Part shown: in pieces, positions 1 through 5,667 of the stretch | Layout of the letters: the number at the start of each line of letters is the position of its first letter | Numbering within the stretch: position 1 is the first letter of the stretch | Source: Porticoccaceae bacterium | GTDB taxonomy: Bacteria > Pseudomonadota > Gammaproteobacteria > Pseudomonadales > Porticoccaceae | DNA: 5,667 nucleotides | Assembly (NCBI GenBank): GCA_003448675.1 | Contig: DLXZ01000097.1 | Location: forward strand, 1-5,667 | Direction: 5' to 3' | The notes under the pieces: generated by a model | Database searches by the model: none | What the model was told of the DNA's origin: nothing | The model's input: only the letters and a program-made list of their open reading frames with translations | Position numbers and translations under genes: made by a program

Positions 1-1
1 T

Positions 2-187
2 AACCTGATGAACCCGAAAAAACTGGTCTGGGCCAATGATTTCCCCCACAGTGATGCCACCTGGCCCTGGTCTCAGGAGATGCTCGACAAGCACGCGTCG
101 CACTTGTCCGCCCAGGAGCAGCGGTGGATCATGCGGGAAAATATTATCGAGGTTTACGACCTGCCGGTCGACAAAATCCCGGCTTGA
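2..187 (+). CDS. Amidohydrolase-2 family protein, C-terminal fragment (5' end outside window)
   Basis: Frame 2 is open from the window edge to TGA at 185-187, giving the last 61 residues of a protein that begins upstream. The piece contains LVWANDFPHSDATWP, which matches the C-terminal motif of the ACMSD-like amidohydrolase-2 family (W-G/A-S/N-D-x-P-H), where the Asp is the last metal/catalytic ligand of the TIM barrel. It is followed by a helical tail with the usual E-N-x-x-x-x-Y-x-L ending (ENIIEVYDL). The family holds cytosolic metal-dependent decarboxylases and hydrolases acting on small carboxylated or aromatic compounds; the substrate here is unknown. The same motif occurs in the complete gene at 2094-3236 (LWGSDFPH), so the two are paralogues. 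An intrinsic terminator follows at 220-249. The family assignment is firm for so short a piece; the function is not. Confidence 0.85.
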   Translation, partial: NLMNPKKLVWANDFPHSDATWPWSQEMLDKHASHLSAQEQRWIMRENIIEVYDLPVDKIPA

Positions 188-219
188 GTCGATGCAGGCA
201 TGAGTTAGCGCCAAATAAG

Positions 220-249
220 AACCCGATGTTGATGCATCGGGTTTTTTTT
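220..249 (+). terminator. Intrinsic terminator after the first amidohydrolase gene
   Basis: A perfect 9-bp stem, AACCCGATG (220-228) with CATCGGGTT (235-243), encloses a 6-nt loop and runs into eight T residues (242-249). It lies 33 bp after the stop at 187 and only 22 bp before the next start codon at 272. It should end transcription of the upstream gene. It leaves almost no room for a separate promoter before the next gene. Confidence 0.9.
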
Positions 250-271
250 CGCAAAAACGGGGGGTTCGGAC

Positions 272-1966
272 ATGCACTACGACATAAAAATATCTGGCGG
301 CACCATTATTGATGGCGAAAACACGCCGCGCTACCAGGGCGATGTGGGCATCAAGGACGGCAAAATAGTTGCGCTGGGCGCGGCGCCCGGCGATGCCGAC
401 CGTGTCATTGATGCGACCGGGAAAATAGTTTGTCCCGGATTCGTCGATTGTCACACGCACTACGACGCACAGATCATCTGGGACAGGATGATGACGATAT
501 CGCCGTGGCATGGCGTGACCACGGTGCTTCTAGGTAATTGTGGCTTTGGTGTCGCGCCGGTGCGACCCAGTGACCGGGATACCATCGTGCGCACGCTGGA
601 GAATGTCGAAGGCATGAACGCCGAAGCGCTCAAGGCGGGTCTGGGGGAAGACTGGTCTTTCGAAAGTTTTCCGGAATACCTGGATGCTATCGAAGGCAAC
701 GGCATGGGCATCAACGTCGGTGTACTGATGGGCCACACGCCGATTCGACTCTATGTTATGGGCGAAGACTCCACGGAGCGGGAGGCGACCCCCGAAGAAG
801 TGGAGCAGATGCGCGAGATTGTTCGCGAGGGACTGCGCGCTGGCGCCATGGGCTTTGCCTCGTCGAAAGCGCCTACCCATATCGGTGCCGGGGGCAAGCC
901 GGTACCCAGCAGGCTGGCGGTCTACCAGGATGAGATCTTGCAGATTGCCAAAGTTATAGGTGAGGAGAAGACCGGTATCATTCAGTCGACAATCGGTGGT
1001 GACGTGTTGCAGGAACAGTTTGCCGAGATGTCAAAGGTGGCAGACTGCAATGTCACCTGGACGGCGCTCCTGCAGGGTATCAGTCTGGGCGGCGGTGACC
1101 ACCGGGAGCAGCTGAAAAAGGCTGCCCAACTGGTGGCTGACGGCGCCCGTGTATATCCTCAGGTGAGCCCGCGGGCGCTGAATTTCGAGATGAATTTCAA
1201 GGCGCCATTCGTATTCGAGAGCATGAAAGTTTTCAAGCCCGTGTCGGCGGCGGACATCGAAGGTAAAAAGGCAATCTACGCCACCGATGAATTCCGGGAC
1301 GCGTTTAAACAAACTCTTGAGAAAGGTATGGCCCTGGGTATGGCCGGTTGGCCGAAGACAGTGATTTCTTTCTGCCCATCCGACCCATCCCTGGATGAGC
1401 GCCCACTGTTTGAGGTGGCTGAAGAGCGTGGTCAACATCCAGTGGATACGATGCTGGATTTGTCACTGGAAAATAATCTCGAAATGCGTGTTCGTATGCC
1501 TATCGCCAACCACGATGAAGACGAGGTCGAAGTGCTGCTGAAAGACCCCAACGTGGTGGTGGGTCTTTCCGATGGCGGTGCCCATGCCAGCCAGCTTTGT
1601 GATGCCTGCTTTTCCACCTATATGCTGGGCCATTGGGTGAGGGAGAAAGGCGCACTGGATCTGGAGTACGCAGTGTACCTGCTTACGTCCAGGCCAGCGG
1701 ATGTCTGCAATATCACCGATCGTGGGCGTCTGAAAGAAGGCCTGGCGGCGGATGTGGTGGTCTTCGATGCCGATACCGTTGGTGCTGGCGAGTTGCAGCG
1801 GGTATACGATTTTCCAGCCGGCGCCGATCGTCTGATATCGGAAGCCGCGGGCATTGAAGCGGTGATCGTCAACGGCGTGTTGCTGCGTGAGCAAGGTGTG
1901 GATCAGGTGAATCCGGTCAGTGGCGAACTGCCAGGTCGCCTGTTACGAAATGGGGCAGCTGCCTGA
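272..1966 (+). CDS. N-acyl-D-amino-acid deacylase-like amidohydrolase (COG3653-type)
   Basis: This 564-aa cytosolic protein has the layout of amidohydrolase family 3 / D-aminoacylase-like proteins. An N-terminal beta-sandwich half (YDIKISGGTIIDG, VGIKDGKIVALG, residues 3-36) leads into a TIM barrel, and a C-terminal beta-sandwich half closes it (GRLKEGLAADVVVFD about 485-499, VIVNGVLL 531-538). Visible metal-site elements are HTHYDAQ (H61, H63), NCGFG (C90, spaced from H63 as in characterised D-aminoacylase) and GLSDGGAH (D434, H438). The two histidines normally found mid-barrel are not evident: the matching strands read IIQSTIGGD (about 236-244) and VTWTALLQG (261-269). Family members hydrolyse N-acyl-D-amino acids or related cyclic amides, but many are uncharacterised and the substrate should not be assumed. 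The ATG at 272 is chosen because the domain starts at residue 3; a G-run at 259-264, 7 nt upstream, is only a moderate ribosome binding site. Confidence 0.92.
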   Translation: MHYDIKISGGTIIDGENTPRYQGDVGIKDGKIVALGAAPGDADRVIDATGKIVCPGFVDCHTHYDAQIIWDRMMTISPWHGVTTVLLGNCGFGVAPVRPSDRDTIVRTLENVEGMNAEALKAGLGEDWSFESFPEYLDAIEGNGMGINVGVLMGHTPIRLYVMGEDSTEREATPEEVEQMREIVREGLRAGAMGFASSKAPTHIGAGGKPVPSRLAVYQDEILQIAKVIGEEKTGIIQSTIGGDVLQEQFAEMSKVADCNVTWTALLQGISLGGGDHREQLKKAAQLVADGARVYPQVSPRALNFEMNFKAPFVFESMKVFKPVSAADIEGKKAIYATDEFRDAFKQTLEKGMALGMAGWPKTVISFCPSDPSLDERPLFEVAEERGQHPVDTMLDLSLENNLEMRVRMPIANHDEDEVEVLLKDPNVVVGLSDGGAHASQLCDACFSTYMLGHWVREKGALDLEYAVYLLTSRPADVCNITDRGRLKEGLAADVVVFDADTVGAGELQRVYDFPAGADRLISEAAGIEAVIVNGVLLREQGVDQVNPVSGELPGRLLRNGAAA

Positions 1967-2001
1967 ATCGTACCTTTTGCTCTCTAACTAGCAGTACTCC
2001 T

Positions 2002-2029
2002 AACCCCGACTCGCTCTGCGCGTCGGGTT
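2002..2029 (+). terminator. Hairpin after the deacylase-like gene, probable weak terminator
   Basis: The arms CCCGAC (2005-2010) and GTCGGG (2022-2027) pair. Inside them CGC (2012-2014) pairs with GCG (2018-2020) around a TCT loop, and AA/TT (2002-2003 with 2028-2029) can extend the base with C2004 bulged. The stem is GC-rich, but what follows (TTCTCCCGGATTT) is a poor T-tract. It may end transcription inefficiently or protect the 3' end of the upstream mRNA. It lies 35 bp after the stop at 1966. Confidence 0.55.
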
Positions 2030-2054
2030 CTCCCGGATTTGATATAGCGCGTTA

Positions 2055-2075
2055 ACTAAGCACTTTTCACTTAGT
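2055..2075. promoter_or_regulatory. Inverted repeat upstream of the second amidohydrolase-2 gene, possible operator
   Basis: ACTAAG (2055-2060) and CTTAGT (2070-2075) form a perfect 6-bp inverted repeat with a 9-nt A/T-rich spacer, ending 18 bp before the ATG at 2094. Half-site centres about 15 bp apart are compatible with a dimeric repressor site. A TTGATA hexamer at 2039-2044 resembles a -35 element, but I see no convincing -10 at the right spacing. The function is a guess from position and symmetry. Confidence 0.25.
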
Positions 2076-2093
2076 AGCACAGGATTTATAACG

Positions 2094-3236
2094 ATGGTTG
2101 AACTCGCTACCAACCCTTTTGTCTTCGATGCGGACGCCCATATTCTTGAGCCACCGGATATGTGGGAAAACTACCTGGAACATGAGTATAAGAGTCGGGC
2201 CATTAAATTTAGGGTCAATGATAAAGGCGTCGAGCAGCTTTACGCTGATGGCGAGGTAATTCTGCCCAACTGCACCGCCGCCCTGGGTGGGGCCAATATT
2301 GATCGCACCGAGGCCTTCAATCCCCGAGGCTCCCTCACTTATCTGGATGGTGCTCCCCTGGGTAGCATGGATGGCGCTGAGCGTCTGGTGCAGTTCGACA
2401 ACTGGGGCCTTAGCGCGGGCCTGGTGCTGCCGACGATTGGTATCCTGTGGGACAGCGACGATAACCCGTTAGCCAATGCCTATTGCCGAGCCTACAACAA
2501 CTGGGTTTATGATTTTCAGGCGGCGGATAGAAACCGCCTGGTCATCGCCGCCAACCTGAATTTTCATGATATCGATGAGGCAGTGAGAGAGTTGGATGTG
2601 CGCCTCAAGCAGGGCTTTAAAGGTGTGTTTCTGCCACCGGAGCGGGTCGATGGCCATGCCTTTGCCAGCGATTATTTCGACCCCCTGTGGGCGCGAATTG
2701 AAGAAGCTGGCATCCCCCTGCTGATTCATGTGATCGTGCGTTCCCGTAGGTTTGTTACCGGCTTTGTCGGTGACTGGTATGAAACCCCGGCTAATCGCAC
2801 CTTCAGTTTTGCCCTCGGTGCGGCGTCCCAGGTGATGCCTGCCTGTATGGCCATGGTGGTCGATGGGCTGTTCGATAAATTCCCCAGGTTAAAAGTCGTG
2901 GCTATTGAGGCCGGCGCCGGCTGGGCGCCCTACGCCATGGACAGGCTCGACGAAAAATACCAGCACTTTTCCGGTTTTGATCGCAAGTTGGAGCTGGATA
3001 AGCCCAGCGATTATTTTCGCCGCAACTTATGGTTTGTGGCCGAACCCGAAGAGCGCACTATTGGAAGCTGTCTGGAATTGGTCGGGGAGGATCGTATTCT
3101 CTGGGGTTCGGATTTTCCCCATATCGATTCCCATATCGAGGCGCCGGGCGAGGTGAGGGAAAAACTGGCTGATTTGCCAGAGCACTTAAAGCGGGCGGTG
3201 CTGGGGGAGAATGCACGCAAATTGTTCAAACTTTAG
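2094..3236 (+). CDS. Amidohydrolase-2 family (ACMSD-like, COG2159-type) metal-dependent hydrolase
   Basis: This complete 380-aa cytosolic TIM-barrel protein has the normal length for the family. It opens with the family signature FDADAHILEPPDMW (residues 11-24), where D12/D14 and H16 stand at the metal-binding position after strand 1. Later landmarks are GFKGVFLPP (174-182), the strand-5 histidine in LLIHVIV (H212), IEAGAGWAPYAMDRLDE (271-287) and LWGSDFPH (336-343), whose D340 is the expected last catalytic/metal Asp. The protein ends in the helical tail GENARKLFKL. Relatives include aminocarboxymuconate-semialdehyde decarboxylase and resorcylate decarboxylases, but this DxDxH subgroup is mostly uncharacterised; the substrate is unknown. 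The ATG at 2094 is supported by AGGA at 2081-2084, 9 nt upstream, and by the signature lying close to the N-terminus. The gene at 3295 follows after 58 bp without a terminator, so an operon is likely. It is a paralogue of the fragment at 2-187. Confidence 0.93.
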   Translation: MVELATNPFVFDADAHILEPPDMWENYLEHEYKSRAIKFRVNDKGVEQLYADGEVILPNCTAALGGANIDRTEAFNPRGSLTYLDGAPLGSMDGAERLVQFDNWGLSAGLVLPTIGILWDSDDNPLANAYCRAYNNWVYDFQAADRNRLVIAANLNFHDIDEAVRELDVRLKQGFKGVFLPPERVDGHAFASDYFDPLWARIEEAGIPLLIHVIVRSRRFVTGFVGDWYETPANRTFSFALGAASQVMPACMAMVVDGLFDKFPRLKVVAIEAGAGWAPYAMDRLDEKYQHFSGFDRKLELDKPSDYFRRNLWFVAEPEERTIGSCLELVGEDRILWGSDFPHIDSHIEAPGEVREKLADLPEHLKRAVLGENARKLFKL

Positions 3237-3294
3237 CTTGGCAAATTGATCTCCGCTCATGTAATCTTCATCGATTTTATTTGATGGAGTTTTT

Positions 3295-4449
3295 ATGAAT
3301 TCGCAGTCGATTGTAGACGTGGCCGCAAACCTACGCCCCCTGATCAGTCAACACCGCAGAGAGGGTGAGCTCAATGCACGCCTGGCGCCAGAGGTGGTGG
3401 AAGCCGTGGGCAAAGCCGGCATGTTTCGTCTTTTCGCGCCAAAGGAAGTGGGTGGTCTGGAAGTCACGCCTTCCGAGGCTTTTGGTGCGGTGGTGGAAAT
3501 GGCCGCCGGTGATCCGGCGGTGACCTGGTATGTGGTCAACTCCATGCCGGGTTGCATGATGACCGCCAAGCTTCCGGAAGAGGAGCGTAATCGGGTGTTT
3601 GCCGATCCTGATCGTCACTTCGGTTTTTCGGCGGTAGCATTGTCTAAAGCCACGCCGGTAGAGGGCGGTTTCACCCTTAACGGTTCCTGGCCGGTGGTCA
3701 CCGGTGTGGAAGATTCCCATTGGTGCGCCCTGGCTGGGCTGGTATGGGAAGGCGATGAGCCGCGCTTAGTGGATGGCAGGCCGGATGCACGAATGTTTCT
3801 GATACCCACCGAGCAGTTGGAAATCGAGCAAACCTGGCAGAATGCCGCCGCCATGCGCGGGACGGGCAGTAACCAGGTCAATGCCAAAGATGTGTTTGTG
3901 CCCGAGGTCAGGGCCTGTGTACCCGGTAGTACGCCGCTAATTGACCGGCCCATGTTTCGCGGCTCGCCAACCGCGTTAACCCTGCCCATTTTTGCCGCCG
4001 TTGCCGTTGGCGTATTAAAGGGCGCTATTGAAGCGGCCAGTGCCGAAATCAAACAAAAAGTCTCCTCGGTGACTGGCAAGGCGCTGCGTGACCAGACCGA
4101 AACCCAGATCGCCGTGGCCGACGCCAATGCAGCGCTACGGGCAATTCGCGCGGGCGCAATTGAAGCTTTCGACCGGGCCTGGGCTTATACCAGCCGGGGT
4201 GAGGAAGTACCCATGGAACTGCGTGCGGAGTTGTACTCCTCCAGTTTCTATGCCGGCGATGTCGCCCGCCAGATGATCAGTAACCTCTACACCAAGGGCT
4301 CTCGGGCGGCCTTTATGCAGGGCCATGCGCTGGAGCGCTGCCTGGCTAATATTCATGCCATCATTGCCGCCATTGATGCTCGCCGTGGATTCCATCATTC
4401 CGCTGGGTCGGTGTTGTTGGGTGGTGAGCCTTTGGAGGCCGCTTTTTAG
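3295..4449 (+). CDS. Acyl-CoA-dehydrogenase-fold flavoprotein, probable flavin-dependent monooxygenase type
   Basis: This 384-aa protein has the acyl-CoA dehydrogenase fold in the order helical N-domain, beta domain, C-terminal helical bundle. Visible landmarks are LFAPKEVGGLEVTPSEAF (46-63), a GDPAVTWYV stretch (72-80) where relatives read D/G-x-S/A-x-x-W, the beta-domain FAD-contact segment WPVVTGVEDSHW (132-143), MRGTGSNQV (188-196) and the C-terminal segment LERCLANIHAIIAAID (346-361). This pattern resembles the subgroup related to two-component hydroxylases (HsaA, HpaB-C2, DszC; Acyl-CoA_dh_2-type C-terminus) rather than true beta-oxidation dehydrogenases. I see no catalytic-base Glu in the usual YEG-type context. 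A likely role is hydroxylation or oxidation of the pathway substrate using reduced flavin from a separate reductase, which is not in this window. The ATG at 3295 is supported by GGAG at 3286-3289, 5 nt upstream. It is probably co-transcribed with the gene ending at 3236. A plain dehydrogenase remains possible. Confidence 0.88.
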   Translation: MNSQSIVDVAANLRPLISQHRREGELNARLAPEVVEAVGKAGMFRLFAPKEVGGLEVTPSEAFGAVVEMAAGDPAVTWYVVNSMPGCMMTAKLPEEERNRVFADPDRHFGFSAVALSKATPVEGGFTLNGSWPVVTGVEDSHWCALAGLVWEGDEPRLVDGRPDARMFLIPTEQLEIEQTWQNAAAMRGTGSNQVNAKDVFVPEVRACVPGSTPLIDRPMFRGSPTALTLPIFAAVAVGVLKGAIEAASAEIKQKVSSVTGKALRDQTETQIAVADANAALRAIRAGAIEAFDRAWAYTSRGEEVPMELRAELYSSSFYAGDVARQMISNLYTKGSRAAFMQGHALERCLANIHAIIAAIDARRGFHHSAGSVLLGGEPLEAAF

Positions 4450-4746
4450 GTAGCCTAGAGAAAGCTGCAAGCAAAAGAGTGCGACCGATTCGGGGGATGT
4501 CGGAGATTAATGATCAAAGCGTGCGAGTTGTCGACGAGGTTGTTAACGATGCCAGGGATTAAGTGGGTATTCGCCCGGGTGTCATCGGAGTGGATTCGGT
4601 GTCGCCGGAATCGGGGGTCCAGAAGCTTTGTGACGAGATGGGTTTGAGATCGGTAAGGCGGTTGTCCCGTTCCGCATTCCACCGTGCCCTCTGTGAAATA
4701 TGCCCCTGAATAAAGGGTGCTCATGGCTGTGTTGTAAACCGATCAG
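4450..4746. other. Gap without a convincing gene, holding an interrupted + strand reading frame
   Basis: No recognisable gene fills the space between the flavoprotein stop and the terminator at 4747. On the + strand one frame reads ATG at 4497 for 21 codons to TAA (4560-4562), then continues open in the same frame from GTG at 4563 for 48 codons to TGA (4707-4709). Many codons begin with G, and third positions are fairly G/C-rich, as in real genes, so a decayed small gene is possible. The translation (for example SVSPESGVQKLCDEMGL) matches nothing I recognise, and the ATG lacks a well-placed ribosome binding site. A tiny ORF at 4723-4737 is listed separately. Confidence 0.4.
4723..4737 (+). 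CDS. Candidate four-codon leader peptide ORF upstream of the MFS gene
   Basis: ATG-GCT-GTG-TTG-TAA would encode Met-Ala-Val-Leu. It is preceded by AAGGG at 4713-4717 with a 5-nt spacer, a better ribosome binding site than some real genes here have. Its stop codon is 9 nt before the terminator stem at 4747, so a ribosome at the stop would cover part of the stem's left arm. An ORF this short can arise by chance; the call rests only on spacing and position. Confidence 0.2.
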   Translation: MAVL

Positions 4747-4777
4747 CCGCCCGTTGACCCACGCCGGGCGGATTTTT
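4747..4777 (+). terminator. Intrinsic terminator just upstream of the MFS transporter gene
   Basis: A perfect 7-bp GC-rich stem, CCGCCCG (4747-4753) with CGGGCGG (4765-4771), with an 11-nt loop, is followed by A and five T residues (4773-4777). It ends only 33 bp before the MFS start at 4811. Its left arm overlaps TCAGCCGC (4743-4750), which can instead pair perfectly with GCGGCTGA (4781-4788), giving a competing structure. It may be a simple operon end or a conditional terminator controlling the transporter. Confidence 0.8.
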
Positions 4778-4810
4778 GTAGCGGCTGAATTACGCTTTTA
4801 AGGAAATCCA

Positions 4811-5667
4811 ATGCCCATTCCTGGTTTTCACGGTCCCATGACCGTGCTGGTGGCTTTTATCACCCTTGGCGTCGTCTACGGTGTCTGGTTCGCTTATGCG
4901 GTATTTCTGGTGGCGCTGGTTGACGATATGGGCTGGTCCCGTTCGCTCACTGCGGGGGCCATTTCCGTGGTCAGTGTTGTGCACGGTTTATCGGGGCCTT
5001 TCATTGGCCGACTGATTGAGCGCTTTGGTGCTTCCCGGGTAATTGCCATGGGGGGCTTGTTGTTTACCATCGGCATGGCCCTGACCTCCCAGGTACAGAC
5101 CTGGTGGCAGTTGTATTTCACCTTTGGCGTGATCGGCGCTGCCGGCATTGCCATGGCGGGTTGGGTGCCTTTTATTGTCTGCGTTGAGCGCTGGTATGGG
5201 GATAATCTGGGCACGGCTTTGGGGTTTGCCCTGGCCGGCGTTGGCTTCGGTATTCTGGTGGGAGTGCCGGTCATCAACGCCGTGGTAGAGGCTTTGAGCT
5301 GGCGGCATACGTTCATTTTTCTGGCAGCTATCGGGCCCATCTGGATTATTCCTGCTGCCCTGTTCTTACTGAAAACGCCGCCCCAGTATCAGTCGAACCA
5401 GCACCAACAAAAAGCCGGTGCGGCGAAAGTGGGAAACGAGGGCAATGGCGCCCCGGTTGATTCGACCGCTGAACCGGAAACGCCGCTTTACCACGACTGG
5501 GTATTGCGCACCGCCCTGGCCTCGCCGCGCTTCTGGTTGGCTGGGGCCTGTTTTTTTACCGGCGCCTGTGTCGCCCAGATACTGCTGATTCACCAGTTCG
5601 CTTATATGGTTGATCAAGGCATTGCCAAAACCGAAAGCTCGTTTATTGCTGGGATCATCGGAGTGGC
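4811..5667 (+). CDS. MFS transporter, N-terminal 285 residues (3' end outside window)
   Basis: An open frame runs from ATG at 4811 to the window end without a stop. AAGGA at 4800-4804, 6 nt upstream, fixes the start. Hydrophobic segments fit an inner-membrane major facilitator: about 10-37, 47-66, 78-94, 99-124, 134-157, 164-187, then a 45-residue hydrophilic central loop, then 240-263, with the next helix near 275 cut by the window edge. The TM2-TM3 loop carries the MFS motif-A-like GPFIGRLIERFGASR (62-76). The segment DDMGWSRSLTAGAISV (38-53) is like that in monocarboxylate/oxalate-formate type MFS carriers. The central loop (188-233) is Q/G/A/E-rich and typical of the linker between the two six-helix halves. 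A proton-coupled carrier for an organic acid or a related pathway substrate is the likely role, from family and neighbours; the substrate is not readable. Its relation to the upstream genes depends on read-through of the terminator at 4747-4777. Confidence 0.9.
   Translation, partial: MPIPGFHGPMTVLVAFITLGVVYGVWFAYAVFLVALVDDMGWSRSLTAGAISVVSVVHGLSGPFIGRLIERFGASRVIAMGGLLFTIGMALTSQVQTWWQLYFTFGVIGAAGIAMAGWVPFIVCVERWYGDNLGTALGFALAGVGFGILVGVPVINAVVEALSWRHTFIFLAAIGPIWIIPAALFLLKTPPQYQSNQHQQKAGAAKVGNEGNGAPVDSTAEPETPLYHDWVLRTALASPRFWLAGACFFTGACVAQILLIHQFAYMVDQGIAKTESSFIAGIIGV

Noticed and set aside
124..312. 62-codon + strand frame spanning the first gene's end and the terminator
   Set aside because: It crosses a strong terminator and overlaps two better-supported genes in another frame. 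Its translation has no family features.
272..1966. Naming the gene dan or calling it a confirmed D-aminoacylase
   Set aside because: Only the fold and part of the metal site match. Two expected histidines appear absent and the family is functionally mixed.
3269..3286. Short hairpin CATCGA/TTGATG before the flavoprotein ribosome binding site
   Set aside because: It has only six pairs including one G-T and is A/T-rich. It could slightly mask the first G of the binding site but is too weak to call regulatory.
4455..4724. 89-codon open frame on the minus strand filling most of the flavoprotein-MFS gap
   Set aside because: There is no ribosome binding site before its ATG, the composition is rich in His, Arg, Asn and Ser as in antisense translations of coding-like DNA, no motif is recognisable, and it runs against all neighbours.
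4894..5617. Long minus-strand open frames over the MFS gene
   Set aside because: They are antisense to a clear transporter. Their Pro/Lys/Thr/Arg-rich translations have no motifs and no start signals, and the + strand frame shows transmembrane helices and motif A.
4582..5666. 12-nt direct repeat TCATCGGAGTGG at 4582-4593 and 5655-5666
   Set aside because: A single 12-mer match is about what chance gives in a window of this size, and one copy lies inside the MFS coding sequence with no matching flanks.

Overview
The window looks like a piece of an accessory catabolic locus from a Gram-negative, probably marine gammaproteobacterial, chromosome. This rests on base composition (mid-to-high 50s % G+C by eye), dense same-strand genes with AGGA/GGAG-type ribosome binding sites, intrinsic terminators, and the protein families present. 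The taxonomic call is inference; no marker gene is present. All five genes lie on the + strand and no regulator, RNA gene, mobile element or CRISPR array is visible.

Layout: (1) 2-187, the C-terminal 61 codons of an amidohydrolase-2 (ACMSD-like, COG2159-type) protein, followed by a strong intrinsic terminator at 220-249. (2) 272-1966, a 564-aa N-acyl-D-amino-acid deacylase-like amidohydrolase (COG3653-type), followed by a hairpin with a poor T-tract at 2002-2029. (3) 2094-3236, a complete 380-aa amidohydrolase-2 protein related to the first. (4) 3295-4449, a 384-aa acyl-CoA-dehydrogenase-fold flavoprotein of the type that includes two-component flavin monooxygenases. It follows gene 3 by 58 bp with no terminator, so the two are probably co-transcribed. 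(5) A roughly 360-bp stretch without a convincing gene, ending in an intrinsic terminator at 4747-4777. (6) 4811 to the window end, the first 285 codons of an MFS transporter.

Together the set suggests uptake of a small organic compound by the MFS carrier, oxidation by the flavoprotein, and C-C, C-N or lactone-type hydrolysis or decarboxylation by metal-dependent amidohydrolases. The substrate cannot be read from the sequence, and the pathway is not one I recognise by name.

The points most worth a second look are: the deacylase-like protein keeps the HxH, Cys and Asp metal-site positions but seems to lack the two mid-barrel histidines; a four-codon ORF with a good Shine-Dalgarno sits just before a terminator that can also fold an alternative 8-bp pairing upstream of the MFS gene, resembling an attenuator; and intrinsic terminators lie unusually close to downstream start codons.
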